Source: Bradyrhizobium liaoningense
GTDB taxonomy: Bacteria > Pseudomonadota > Alphaproteobacteria > Rhizobiales > Xanthobacteraceae
Assembly: GCF_018130785.1 (NCBI RefSeq)
Contig: NZ_JAFCJT010000004.1
Coordinates: 236,501 to 300,500 of the forward strand
Direction of reading: 5' to 3'
DNA length: 64,000 nucleotides
Below are positions 1 through 7,868 of the stretch, piece after piece (the stretch's first letter is position 1; every line of letters starts with the position of its first letter). Below the pieces are notes generated by a model. That model was not told the DNA's origin, ran no database searches, and saw only the letters and a program-made list of their open reading frames with translations. The position numbers and the translations under genes are program-made.

Positions 1-113
1 CTTGGCGAAGGCCGACTAGATCAGCGAGTCCGGTATCCTCCTCCCCTCCCTTCCAATCGTCACATCCCTCCTGTATAAACCGGTAGCTTCTTCTGTAACT
101 CGAAGGAGCTCAC
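1..113. other. Left edge, no gene recognised
   Basis: Positions 1-113 hold no convincing complete gene. A reading frame ending LAKAD-stop at position 19 could be the last five codons of a gene running in from the left, but five codons are too few to judge. A stretch at 77-102 (beginning aaaccggtagcttc) recurs with three mismatches at 22648-22673 ahead of the NdvA gene and may be a shared promoter-type element. Confidence 0.4.
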
Positions 114-416
114 ATGAACGACCTGCACACGTGGCTTTCCGAACAGCACCACGGCCTGCGCACCTTCCGGACATTCCAGCAAAAGCTCGAGACGCTCGGC
201 CGGGACGATCCCGCCCAGCGCGGTCTTTGCCGCCTGTTGAGCGGTCTCGTCGGCAACTATGTCGAGGCCTTTGACGAGGCTCCGCTGCCGGTCGAAATCG
301 CCGACGGCGCCTATCAGCGCCTGCTGACGCTGGTCGCGAGCATCGACCTGAACGCCGACGCCAACCGGCGGCTCGCCGACATCAACCGCGTGGCGGAGAG
401 CGAGCTCTGGCAGTGA
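114..416 (+). CDS. Small hypothetical protein (100 aa)
   Basis: I do not recognise this family. The 100-residue product is soluble-looking and probably mostly helical, with no signal peptide or membrane segment and a single cysteine. The start is well supported because an AAGGAG ribosome-binding site lies five bases before the ATG. The codon usage is typical of the neighbouring genes, which argues for real coding. It stands alone: the next gene lies 34 bases away on the opposite strand, so the two converge. No function is proposed. Confidence 0.75.
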   Translation: MNDLHTWLSEQHHGLRTFRTFQQKLETLGRDDPAQRGLCRLLSGLVGNYVEAFDEAPLPVEIADGAYQRLLTLVASIDLNADANRRLADINRVAESELWQ

Positions 417-450
417 AGGCGGCACGGCCGTCGCGCTCGCGCCGGCTTTG

Positions 451-930
451 TCACGAACGACGCGTGTAGATCGTGTTCATCGTGTAGTCCTTGCGTGGAC
501 CCGACACCACGTGACGGACGACGAACGTGCCATCCGGCATGAACATGTAGGTCGACTGATAGTCGTCGTGCTTGCAGAGATGGCCCGCACGCCCGATCAG
601 CTCCCCTCCGGAAGTTGCGGACAGTGAAATCTCGTGAAACAGCCGAGGCGGATCTTCCCTAAAGAAGACCATGAACCCTCCGTCGCTGTTGCTGAAGACG
701 TATTCGCGTTCGGCCTGCACCGTGGTGCCGTTCGCGAGCTTCAGATATCCCTGCTCGCGATAGGCCAGCCGCCCCCCATCCAGTGGCGTGAAGATCGCGA
801 CACCCTGCATCGTAGCCTGGCTTTCGATGACCCGGTTGAGGGACCACGAACCGATCAGCTTTTTCGTGACTTCCGAGGCATCACCCCAGCCGTCGATCGT
901 GGCTTCGTTCATATCTTCAGACCTGCGCAC
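451..930 (-). CDS. DUF6314 family protein
   Basis: This 159-residue protein resembles the DUF6314 family: a small beta-rich, lipocalin-like fold beginning around GSWSLNRVI and ending in a strand with TMNTIYTRR. The repeated short strands (ATMQGVAIFTPL, RLAYREQGYL, EREYVFSN, STYMFMPDGTFVV) fit an antiparallel beta barrel. There is no signal peptide, so it is probably cytoplasmic. The family's biochemical role is not established. A second in-frame ATG at 912 is an alternative start. It is convergent with the 100-aa gene to its left and divergent from the small gene at 1012. Confidence 0.72.
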   Translation of the reverse strand: MRRSEDMNEATIDGWGDASEVTKKLIGSWSLNRVIESQATMQGVAIFTPLDGGRLAYREQGYLKLANGTTVQAEREYVFSNSDGGFMVFFREDPPRLFHEISLSATSGGELIGRAGHLCKHDDYQSTYMFMPDGTFVVRHVVSGPRKDYTMNTIYTRRS

Positions 931-1011
931 TAGCCATCCGGTCCAGCTTCACAGGACCCACAGCTGGAAGTTCGACTTCAGCGAGCCGATACCTATATCC
1001 TATCGCAACGG

Positions 1012-1269
1012 ATGGTGATGCAGCGAGCAGCTTTGATGGGCAGGCGACGCACAACCGAAACGGACGCCAACGACCTCCCGCGCTATTTCGTCTGGGTCCG
1101 GGGCCTTGAAGGCCCCGAGCCGCAGAAATGGACGACGATGGATTTCGGCATCGGTGACTGGAAGCGGCCGATGGTGCTGGCCTTTCTGGCGCTGCCGGAG
1201 GACGAGCGGCATCTGTCGCTGTCGATGCTGGCACGGCGCTATCCGCCGCCGAGGGTTGACCTCCTGTAG
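1012..1269 (+). CDS. Small hypothetical protein (85 aa)
   Basis: Unrecognised 85-residue protein. It contains a Trp- and Pro-rich core (FVWVRGLEGPEPQKW, then DFGIGDWKRP) and a helical segment (MVLAFLALPEDERHLSLSML). There is no signal peptide or clear membrane span. The start is uncertain because ATG codons at 1012, 1018 and 1036 are in frame and none has a strong ribosome-binding site. Codon use looks coding, and the reading frame on the opposite strand here is low-complexity Arg/Pro/Ala, typical of a shadow frame. Confidence 0.55.
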   Translation: MVMQRAALMGRRRTTETDANDLPRYFVWVRGLEGPEPQKWTTMDFGIGDWKRPMVLAFLALPEDERHLSLSMLARRYPPPRVDLL

Positions 1270-1427
1270 GGATGGGTCCGCCTGCGGCGGCGCGATCCCG
1301 CTTGCTACCTCAGCGGGACTATGCACAAAATGCACCTGTATTTTCATGACGCCGCCATTGATTGAAATCGTGGAGTGCTGCCGGGCTCCGGCCTGAAGTG
1401 CTTCACCGTCGATTGCCGAGGGGCCCC

Positions 1428-4124
1428 ATGACGCACCATGATGGCGCGCCGAATGTCGATTCTGACAGACCCAAACACACGCATGACCATGTAAGCGCCG
1501 GCGGGACGACCGCCACCATCCCGTCGAAGCGCAAGCTCGTGCTGTTCGCCGACGGCACGGGCAACGCATTCACCGCCCAGGAATCGAGCGTCTGGCGTCT
1601 CTATGAGGCGCTCGACCACACCCAGCCCGACCAGATCGCGCATTACATCAAGGGCGTCGGCACCGCCGGCTGGGCGCCGCTCGCAGCCATCGACGGCGCC
1701 ACCGGCATCGGCGTGCCCTCCAACGTCCGCAAGCTCTACCGCTTCCTGTGCTGGAACTGGCGCGAGGGCGACGAGATCTACATCTTCGGCTTCAGCCGCG
1801 GCGCCTTCACCGCGCGCACGCTGGCAGCGCTGATTGCGAGCCAGGGCCTGGTGCCTGCGGTGATCGACAAGGTCGCGGTGTCGCATGCCGAAATGCAGCG
1901 CAACACGATGGCTGCCTGGCGGGAATATCGGAAAGCATCGGTCGGCTACTGCAGCCTGCCGACGATCTGGATCGTCCGCTGGATCCGCGACGTCCTCATC
2001 TATCTCTATCACCTCGTCCTTGGGCATCGCTCCTACGCGAAGGTGCGCGACGCGATGGACGGCCGCAAACAGGTCGCGATCGAATTTCTCGGACTGTTCG
2101 ACACAGTCGAGGCGTTCGGCGTCCCGGTCGAAGAACTCCGCCTCGCGATCGACTGGGCAATCTGGCCGGTCTCCTTCCGCAACCATCGCCTGTCGAAGAC
2201 GGTCAAGCACGCCTGTCACGCGCTTGCGCTGGACGACGAGCGCACCACCTTCCACCCGCTGCGGATCGACCAACGCGATCTTCCGCCGGGTCAGGTCGTC
2301 AAGGAGGTCTGGTTCGCGGGCGTTCATTCCGACATCGGCGGCGGCTATCCGGAATCCACGCTGTCCTTCGTGCCTCTGGTCTGGATGGTCGAGCAACTCG
2401 GCGGCCAGCTCCGTTTCCAGGACGGCACGATCGAGCGTTTCCGCGAATACCAGTCGGCGATCGGACCGATGCACGATTCGCGCAGCGGCGCCGCGGTGCT
2501 GTACCGCTACGGCCCGCGGCCGATCGCGGACCGGGCCGAAGATGGCGGACCGCCGGTAGTCCACTTCGCCGTCGTCGAACGCATGCTGCACGGATGCGAC
2601 AATTATGCGCCGCTGATGCTTCCGGCGAATGCCAGGGTCCTGTTGCCGGGCGGAGAGGTGTTGCCGCTCACGAGGGACGAGACACGCAAGGCCATGAAAT
2701 CCGCCTACGCGAAAAGGATCGGCGATCCGCAAAAGGCGGCCGAGGCCGACGCGTTCATGGAGATGAGCCCGCCCGATGCGGAGATGGCCAGGCAGGTGCT
2801 CGACTCCGTGTGGTGGCGCCGGGTGGCCTATTTCTCGCTGGTGATCGCGCTCGGCATATTGGTCGCATGGCCCTGGATCGCGCGTACGGTGGTCGGGTCG
2901 TCCAAGGAGCACGGCCTCGAAGATACCACGCTGCTCAAATGGATCACGGCGTTCGACAGCGGCACGGGCACGGTCGTCAAGCCGTTCGCCGATATCCTCG
3001 CGAGCGTGCTGCCATCCTATGCGGGGCCATGGCTGGCCATCGCGCTCTATTATCCCTTCCTCACCACGGTTCTTGTCGTTGTCATCCTCATCGCCTGGAA
3101 CAGGAATGCGGCGCTGCGCGACAGCATTCAGGAGCGCGCGCGGCTGGCCTGGTACAGGCCCGATCGAAGGGCCTCCAGACGCCGGGTTAGCAAATCGGGC
3201 TGGCTGCTCGCGATCGGACGCTGGATGCGGCTGCACGCATGGCCGGTGCGCATGGCATTCACCAACGTCCTGCTGCCGGGCATTTTCCTCGTCGCCATTT
3301 TCGGCTCCGCGTTGCTGCTGGCATCCCGCAGCTATCTCGACTGGCGCGAAGGCACCGGCGACATTTGCGTCGGCAGCAATTCCACGCGCGCGGTCGGCGA
3401 CGTACCCGTTACGGCCCGCGACGGCGAGGTGTTCAACGTCAGCGATTTTTGCTGGGCGAGCCGGCTCGCGGTGGAGAAGGGACGCAAATATCGCGTCTGG
3501 ATTCAAATGGCGGATCCCTGGTTCGACCGCACCATCATGACCGGTCTGAACGGCTTCAGGACCCCGCCGGATCTGACCCATCGTTCGGCCGTGCCAATCC
3601 TGCGGCTCTACGGCGCAGACTGGTTCCAGCCGATCGTGCGGGTCGGCACCAGGGGATCGAACAATCTGCCGCTGCTGGCCGTCAACGAGATCCCCGCCGA
3701 CGAGTTGCCGCGTCGGGTCAACGCGACGGTGCCGGCATATGAGGACACCACCAGGAGCAACTACCCCATCCGGATCGAGGACTCCGCGGAGTTCAAGAAG
3801 CCGGACAGCGAATTGAGACGAGTCTGGCGTTCGTTCGGAGATTTCGAGCCCATCCCGCCTCAGGCGCTGCCGGCGGCACGCGCTCTCTGGCGCAGTCAGG
3901 GATTGTCCGAGCTACTCGTCGCGGAGTTCGTGGCGCCCGAGGCGGGCGAGCTGTTCTTCTACGTCAATGATGCCGTCCAGCTCTTCCCGCAAGTCGTACC
4001 ATTGCGGTTTGCGCCGCGGTGGCTCGTTCCACTCCAGGGACCGCGCGTCCAGTTCTACAACAACAACACCGGTACGGCGACGATCCGGGTCCAGCGCATT
4101 CCGGCTCCTCCGCCGGCGAACTAG
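1428..4124 (+). CDS. DUF2235 alpha/beta-hydrolase (Tle1-like lipase) with C-terminal membrane anchor
   Basis: The 898-residue product has a DUF2235 domain in its N-terminal half, the fold of type VI lipase effectors of the Tle1 group. It shows a KLVLFADGTGN strand start near residue 36, the nucleophile elbow GFSRG with Ser123, and the AGVHSDIGGGYPE segment of the family, which carries the catalytic Asp-type residues. After about residue 465 come three hydrophobic helices (near 470, 540 and 625), then a beta-rich C-terminal region of about 250 residues that I do not recognise. I chose the ATG at 1428 because upstream codons look non-coding. Family knowledge suggests a phospholipase or esterase. 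No type VI secretion genes, VgrG, PAAR or immunity-like gene are nearby, so a secreted effector role is not supported and a membrane-bound hydrolase is as likely. Confidence 0.82.
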   Translation: MTHHDGAPNVDSDRPKHTHDHVSAGGTTATIPSKRKLVLFADGTGNAFTAQESSVWRLYEALDHTQPDQIAHYIKGVGTAGWAPLAAIDGATGIGVPSNVRKLYRFLCWNWREGDEIYIFGFSRGAFTARTLAALIASQGLVPAVIDKVAVSHAEMQRNTMAAWREYRKASVGYCSLPTIWIVRWIRDVLIYLYHLVLGHRSYAKVRDAMDGRKQVAIEFLGLFDTVEAFGVPVEELRLAIDWAIWPVSFRNHRLSKTVKHACHALALDDERTTFHPLRIDQRDLPPGQVVKEVWFAGVHSDIGGGYPESTLSFVPLVWMVEQLGGQLRFQDGTIERFREYQSAIGPMHDSRSGAAVLYRYGPRPIADRAEDGGPPVVHFAVVERMLHGCDNYAPLMLPANARVLLPGGEVLPLTRDETRKAMKSAYAKRIGDPQKAAEADAFMEMSPPDAEMARQVLDSVWWRRVAYFSLVIALGILVAWPWIARTVVGSSKEHGLEDTTLLKWITAFDSGTGTVVKPFADILASVLPSYAGPWLAIALYYPFLTTVLVVVILIAWNRNAALRDSIQERARLAWYRPDRRASRRRVSKSGWLLAIGRWMRLHAWPVRMAFTNVLLPGIFLVAIFGSALLLASRSYLDWREGTGDICVGSNSTRAVGDVPVTARDGEVFNVSDFCWASRLAVEKGRKYRVWIQMADPWFDRTIMTGLNGFRTPPDLTHRSAVPILRLYGADWFQPIVRVGTRGSNNLPLLAVNEIPADELPRRVNATVPAYEDTTRSNYPIRIEDSAEFKKPDSELRRVWRSFGDFEPIPPQALPAARALWRSQGLSELLVAEFVAPEAGELFFYVNDAVQLFPQVVPLRFAPRWLVPLQGPRVQFYNNNTGTATIRVQRIPAPPPAN

Positions 4125-4251
4125 CCGCGACCATCCCCAGCGGGTGGAGCCGAGCATCGTGGCGGCCCCCATGATTATGGGTGTCGCGGCGTCCGCGCCG
4201 CGGCTAAGCTTGGCTCGGGCCGCGGGGGACACGCGGTGCTGGACGATGATC

Positions 4252-4935
4252 ATGACCGAACAGGGCGAGACGGGTGAGGCCATCACCATCCTCCTCGTCG
4301 AGGACGATGCGCCGACCTGCTGGCGGCTCCAGGATGCGCTGGTCAAGGCCGGCTATGAGGTGCGCAGCGCCGGTACGCTGGCCGAGGCGCGTCAGGCCCT
4401 GAACGGCGGCGCCCCGCGCGTGCTGCTGACCGATCTGCGGCTGCCCGACGGCCATGGCATCGAGCTGATCCGCGAGACCCGGCAGCGCTTTCCCGACACC
4501 GAGATCATGGTGATCTCGGCGCTAGGGGATGAGGAAAGCGTGATCTCGGCAATCACGGTCGGCGCCACCGGCTATCTCTTGAAGGACGCCTTCCCGACCG
4601 ACATCGCCACCACCGTGCGCGATCTGGTCGCCGGCCATTCGCCGATCTCGGCCTCGATCGCCCGCTTCATCGTGCGCAGGACGCAAGGCGCCGCGCAGAG
4701 TTCGGCCGAGCCGCCGCCGGGTCCTGTGCTCAACACCGCAAGATTGACGCCACGCGAGATCGACATCCTCTGGGGCATAGCCAAGGGATTCAGCTACGCC
4801 GAGATCGCGAGCCATCTCGGCCTCTCCCGACAGACGGTGCCCGGCCACATCAAGAACATCTATCGCAAGCTCGAAGTGCACACGCGCAGCGAAGCGGTGT
4901 TCGAAGCGGTGCAGCAGGGCCTGATCAAGCTGTGA
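4252..4935 (+). CDS. NarL/LuxR-type response regulator
   Basis: The 227-residue protein is a two-component transcription regulator. An N-terminal receiver domain (residues 12-130) has the acidic pair EDD near 18, phospho-acceptor Asp61 in LLTDLRLPDG, and the conserved Lys in LLKDAF near 111. A C-terminal LuxR-type helix-turn-helix begins LTPREIDILWGIAKG and contains EIASHLGLSRQTVPGHIKNI. The start is 4252 or the in-frame ATG at 4246; upstream in-frame codons look non-coding. Its last codons overlap the following kinase gene by four bases (GTGA), so the two are translationally coupled and are very probably a cognate pair. Target genes are unknown. Confidence 0.9.
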   Translation: MTEQGETGEAITILLVEDDAPTCWRLQDALVKAGYEVRSAGTLAEARQALNGGAPRVLLTDLRLPDGHGIELIRETRQRFPDTEIMVISALGDEESVISAITVGATGYLLKDAFPTDIATTVRDLVAGHSPISASIARFIVRRTQGAAQSSAEPPPGPVLNTARLTPREIDILWGIAKGFSYAEIASHLGLSRQTVPGHIKNIYRKLEVHTRSEAVFEAVQQGLIKL

Positions 4936-6869
4936 GCGAGATCGCGGCGAAGGCACCTGCACGCCCGCGGCGCCGGCTGATCGTGTCGCGCCTCGTGCCT
5001 TATCTGCTGCTCCAGGCGCTGATCGTGATCGCCACCATCCTTGGGCTGCGGCTGCTCCAGCCCAGCGATCCCGAGGACTTTGCGCTGAGCGGATTTTCGC
5101 TGCGCGAGGATGGCACCACGCGCGCGGTGACGCTGCCGCATTTCACCTCGTCGCGCTATTCGCTGGCCGACCCGCCGCTCTATACTGGCGCCTTCACGTT
5201 CCGGCGCACTGACGCTGCGCCGGGATGGTCGGTGTACCTGCCGCGCTTCAGCAACGCGGTGGAGGTCGCGGTCAACGGCGTCGTCGCGCTCGACTCCCGC
5301 CGCGATGCCAACGCCAACCGGCCGGATCGCAACACGCCGCAGATCGCGCTCATCCCGGCCTCGCTGCTGCACGACGGCAGCAACGAGATCACCGTCCGGC
5401 TGTTCGTCTGGGGCCCGCTCAAGGGGTTCCTCGACACCGTCTATGTCGGACCGGACACCGCGTTGCGTCCGTCCTACGAAACGCGGACGCTGCTGTTCGT
5501 CACGCTGCCGGTGGCGTTCTCCGCCTGGCAATCGATCCTCGCCGTGATCCTCGCGATCATGTGGCTGATGCGGCGCCGCGAGCCGGTCTATGGCGTGCTG
5601 GCGGTGGCGATGGTGCTCGGCGTCGTGCAGGCCTTCTCGCCGCCGCCGGTGCCGCCGGCTACCGTATCCCGGCTCGCCGCGGTGCTGCTCGCGTCTGCGC
5701 CGATCGAGAGCGCGCTGATCGTTGCCTTCGGCGTGCTGTTCTTCGGCTGGCGCTGGCCGCGCTACGGCTCGCTGCTGTTCGCGCCGGGGCTCGTCGTCTT
5801 CGTGGTCGGGCTGATCGGTGGACCGCCGCTGCCGCGCATTCTGTTCCTGGTGCTCGGCATCCCCACGGTTGGGCTCTGCCTGTGCCTGATGGCGTGCGTC
5901 ACCGCGGCGGCGGTGGTCCGGCGGCAGGACGCGGCGAGCTTCACGCTCGGCTGCGCGGTGACTATCGTGCTGACCTGCTGGGTCCATGACATGCTGGCGG
6001 CCTTCGAGATCATGACCAACGAACGCATCTTCGTCTCGCGACTGTCCTACTCGGCAATGCTGGTCGCGATCGGCGCCGGATTGACTTGGCGTTTCGCCCG
6101 CGCATTGAACCAGGTCGACGGCTTTGCCAATCAGCTCGTGACGCGCGTGCGCGAGGCCGAGGAGCGGCTGAAGGCGAGCTTTGCCCGCGAGGAGGAACGT
6201 GCGCGGGCCGCCGCGCTCGCCAACGAGCGCACGCGGCTGATGCGCGACCTGCATGACGGCCTCGGCGGCCAGCTCGTCAGCATCGTCGCGCTCTCCGAGC
6301 GCGGCCATGAGGGCGCGACCATCACGGACGCTGCGCGCGCCGCGTTGAAGGATCTTCGCCTCGTCATCGATTCCATGGACGACATCGGCGGCGACCTGAT
6401 GCTCGCGCTCGGCTCCTGGCGCGAGCGCGTGGCGATGCAATTGCGGCCGCACGACATTGCGCTCGACTGGCGCGTGACGACGCCGCAGGGCTTGCCGCTG
6501 CATCCGGAGCTGCGGCCTTGGCACGTCATCCAGATCGTGCGCATCCTCGACGAGGCCGTGACCAACGCGGTCAAGCACGCGCAGGCGCGCCACATCACCG
6601 TTACCATCGAGACGCTCGACGATGGCCAGGGAGATGCCTCCGGGCCGTGTGGCAGCATCAGCGTTGCGGACGACGGCAAGGGCTTTGCCCTGTCCGGCAA
6701 CGGCAAGGCCGGGAGCGCGGGCCAGACCGCACGGGGCTTGCGCAACATGGGAAGTCGCGCCGCGCGCTGCGGCGCGATGCTGGATCTGGCCTCGGATTTG
6801 TCGGGTACGCGCGTACGGCTGCAATTGCCGAAAATCTTTCCCGACAGCGACGCCGCCGCCGCGGGCTGA
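4932..6869 (+). CDS. 7TM sensor histidine kinase (HisKA_3 family)
   Basis: The 645-residue membrane sensor kinase starts at a GTG that overlaps the stop of the regulator upstream. An N-terminal helix (about 20-42) is followed by a periplasmic beta-sandwich (about 60-180, with VYLPRFSNAVEVAVNG and NEITVRLFVWG), then seven closely spaced membrane helices (about 186-390), the layout of 7TMR-DISM receptors. A coiled linker leads to the NarX/DegS-type dimerisation motif RDLHDGLGGQ with phospho-acceptor His441. The ATPase region shows the N box ILDEAVTNAVKHA, a DDGKG G1 box and GLRNMGSRA. It should autophosphorylate on His441 and pass phosphate to Asp61 of the coupled regulator. The ligand is unknown; the sensor fold in related receptors binds carbohydrate-like molecules. 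Confidence 0.9.
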   Translation: MSEIAAKAPARPRRRLIVSRLVPYLLLQALIVIATILGLRLLQPSDPEDFALSGFSLREDGTTRAVTLPHFTSSRYSLADPPLYTGAFTFRRTDAAPGWSVYLPRFSNAVEVAVNGVVALDSRRDANANRPDRNTPQIALIPASLLHDGSNEITVRLFVWGPLKGFLDTVYVGPDTALRPSYETRTLLFVTLPVAFSAWQSILAVILAIMWLMRRREPVYGVLAVAMVLGVVQAFSPPPVPPATVSRLAAVLLASAPIESALIVAFGVLFFGWRWPRYGSLLFAPGLVVFVVGLIGGPPLPRILFLVLGIPTVGLCLCLMACVTAAAVVRRQDAASFTLGCAVTIVLTCWVHDMLAAFEIMTNERIFVSRLSYSAMLVAIGAGLTWRFARALNQVDGFANQLVTRVREAEERLKASFAREEERARAAALANERTRLMRDLHDGLGGQLVSIVALSERGHEGATITDAARAALKDLRLVIDSMDDIGGDLMLALGSWRERVAMQLRPHDIALDWRVTTPQGLPLHPELRPWHVIQIVRILDEAVTNAVKHAQARHITVTIETLDDGQGDASGPCGSISVADDGKGFALSGNGKAGSAGQTARGLRNMGSRAARCGAMLDLASDLSGTRVRLQLPKIFPDSDAAAAG

Positions 6870-7005
6870 AAAGCCCCCTCCCCGAACGTGTGGGACGCAC
6901 GGAGAGAGGGAACGGGCCGGATTGTTGTCATGCGGAGGACGGGGGGTCGTCCGCAAGTCATCCACTCGCCCGAAGCAATGCAATCAACTCAATCGAACGA
7001 GATCG

Positions 7006-7287
7006 TCAGCGCACGCCGACGCGATTGACCGGGCCGCCGCGATTCATCGGCGTTCCCGCGCGAACGCCTACGCCGGGCGCGCCGACGCCGGGCGTCGCCA
7101 CCGCGACCGCTGCGGCGGGCGCAACCACCACCGCGCCGGCCGGCCGCACCACGCAGCCCTTGGGCACGCCGACCGTCTTGCAATAGACCACCGCCTGAGC
7201 CGGGCTCGTGCCCAGCGACACCATCGCCGCACCCGCGAGCATCATGACTGTCAGCCCGGCGCTCAGCGCTCCCACGTTTTTCGACAT
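7006..7287 (-). CDS. Small exported Val/Ala/Gly/Pro-rich protein
   Basis: The 93-residue product begins with a clear signal peptide ending near SPAQA, so it is exported. The mature part is low in complexity: VVYCKTVGVPKGCVVRPAG with two cysteines that could form a disulfide, then alternating Ala/Val/Gly/Pro and two copies of an asparagine-arginine-glycine type motif (MNRGGP, VNRVGV). I chose the ATG at 7287 because AGGAG lies close upstream and the signal peptide starts there. This composition is common among small rhizobial envelope proteins of unknown role. Confidence 0.75.
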   Translation of the reverse strand: MSKNVGALSAGLTVMMLAGAAMVSLGTSPAQAVVYCKTVGVPKGCVVRPAGAVVVAPAAAVAVATPGVGAPGVGVRAGTPMNRGGPVNRVGVR

Positions 7288-7513
7288 CTTGCTCTCCTGC
7301 TTCCCGTTCGGCGCCCCGATGCAATCACCGGGTCTCGCAGCCGACGTGCAGCCTGAATGGCAAAAGACGGCGCGCGGATACATGCCATGAAGATGGGGGT
7401 GCGGCGGGCGAGCCGATGCCATGAACATGGCATGGACCGGCAATGGGCCTCCGCGAGATGGTCCGGCTCGCCCGACCCCAGCGGGACCAGTCACAATCGC
7501 AAAGAGGTGCCTT

Positions 7514-7738
7514 ATGAAGACTTCAGTTCTTGCCGCGTTGCTGCTCACCGCGGCTGCACTGCCCGCCGTTGCCCAATCCGGTCCGACGCCGCTGGAGCAG
7601 ATGGCCTGCCGCGGCGACGCCGGCAAATTCTGCGCCGAACATATCGGCAAGCCGCCGCAGATGAATGCCTGCCTGCGCGAGAACAAGACAAAGCTCTCGG
7701 ACGCCTGCCGCAAGGTGGTGGAGTCGCACGGCGGGTGA
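7514..7738 (+). CDS. Small exported cysteine-rich-repeat protein
   Basis: The 74-residue protein has a signal peptide (MKTSVLAALLLTAAALPAVA) and a short mature domain with four cysteines: MACRGDAGKFCAEHIG, NACLREN and DACRKVV. The spacing resembles the Cys-rich GLG1-like repeat (a C-x-D...F-C...C-L pattern), so the four cysteines probably form two disulfides in the periplasm. The start at 7514 has an AGAGGTG ribosome-binding site. No partner is evident. The gene is separated from the converging beta-propeller gene by a short segment containing an inverted repeat. Confidence 0.78.
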   Translation: MKTSVLAALLLTAAALPAVAQSGPTPLEQMACRGDAGKFCAEHIGKPPQMNACLRENKTKLSDACRKVVESHGG

Positions 7739-7868
7739 TCTTCTTCCCCTCTGTGGGAGAAGGTGCCTTGCCAATAGCAAGGCGGATGAGCGTTGCCTCG
7801 ACGCACCCGGAGCAGAGACTCTCTGCCGCGAGCCACCCTCTCCCGCGAAGAAGGGAGAGGGACAGCAG

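Noticed and set aside
2..19. Possible last codons (LAKAD) of a gene from the left
   Set aside because: Too short to support; similarity to the end of the hybrid kinase receiver may be chance.
1344..3581. 745-codon minus-strand frame opposite the DUF2235 gene
   Set aside because: Rich in Arg/Asp/Gln/His with no motif; the plus strand carries a complete recognised domain.
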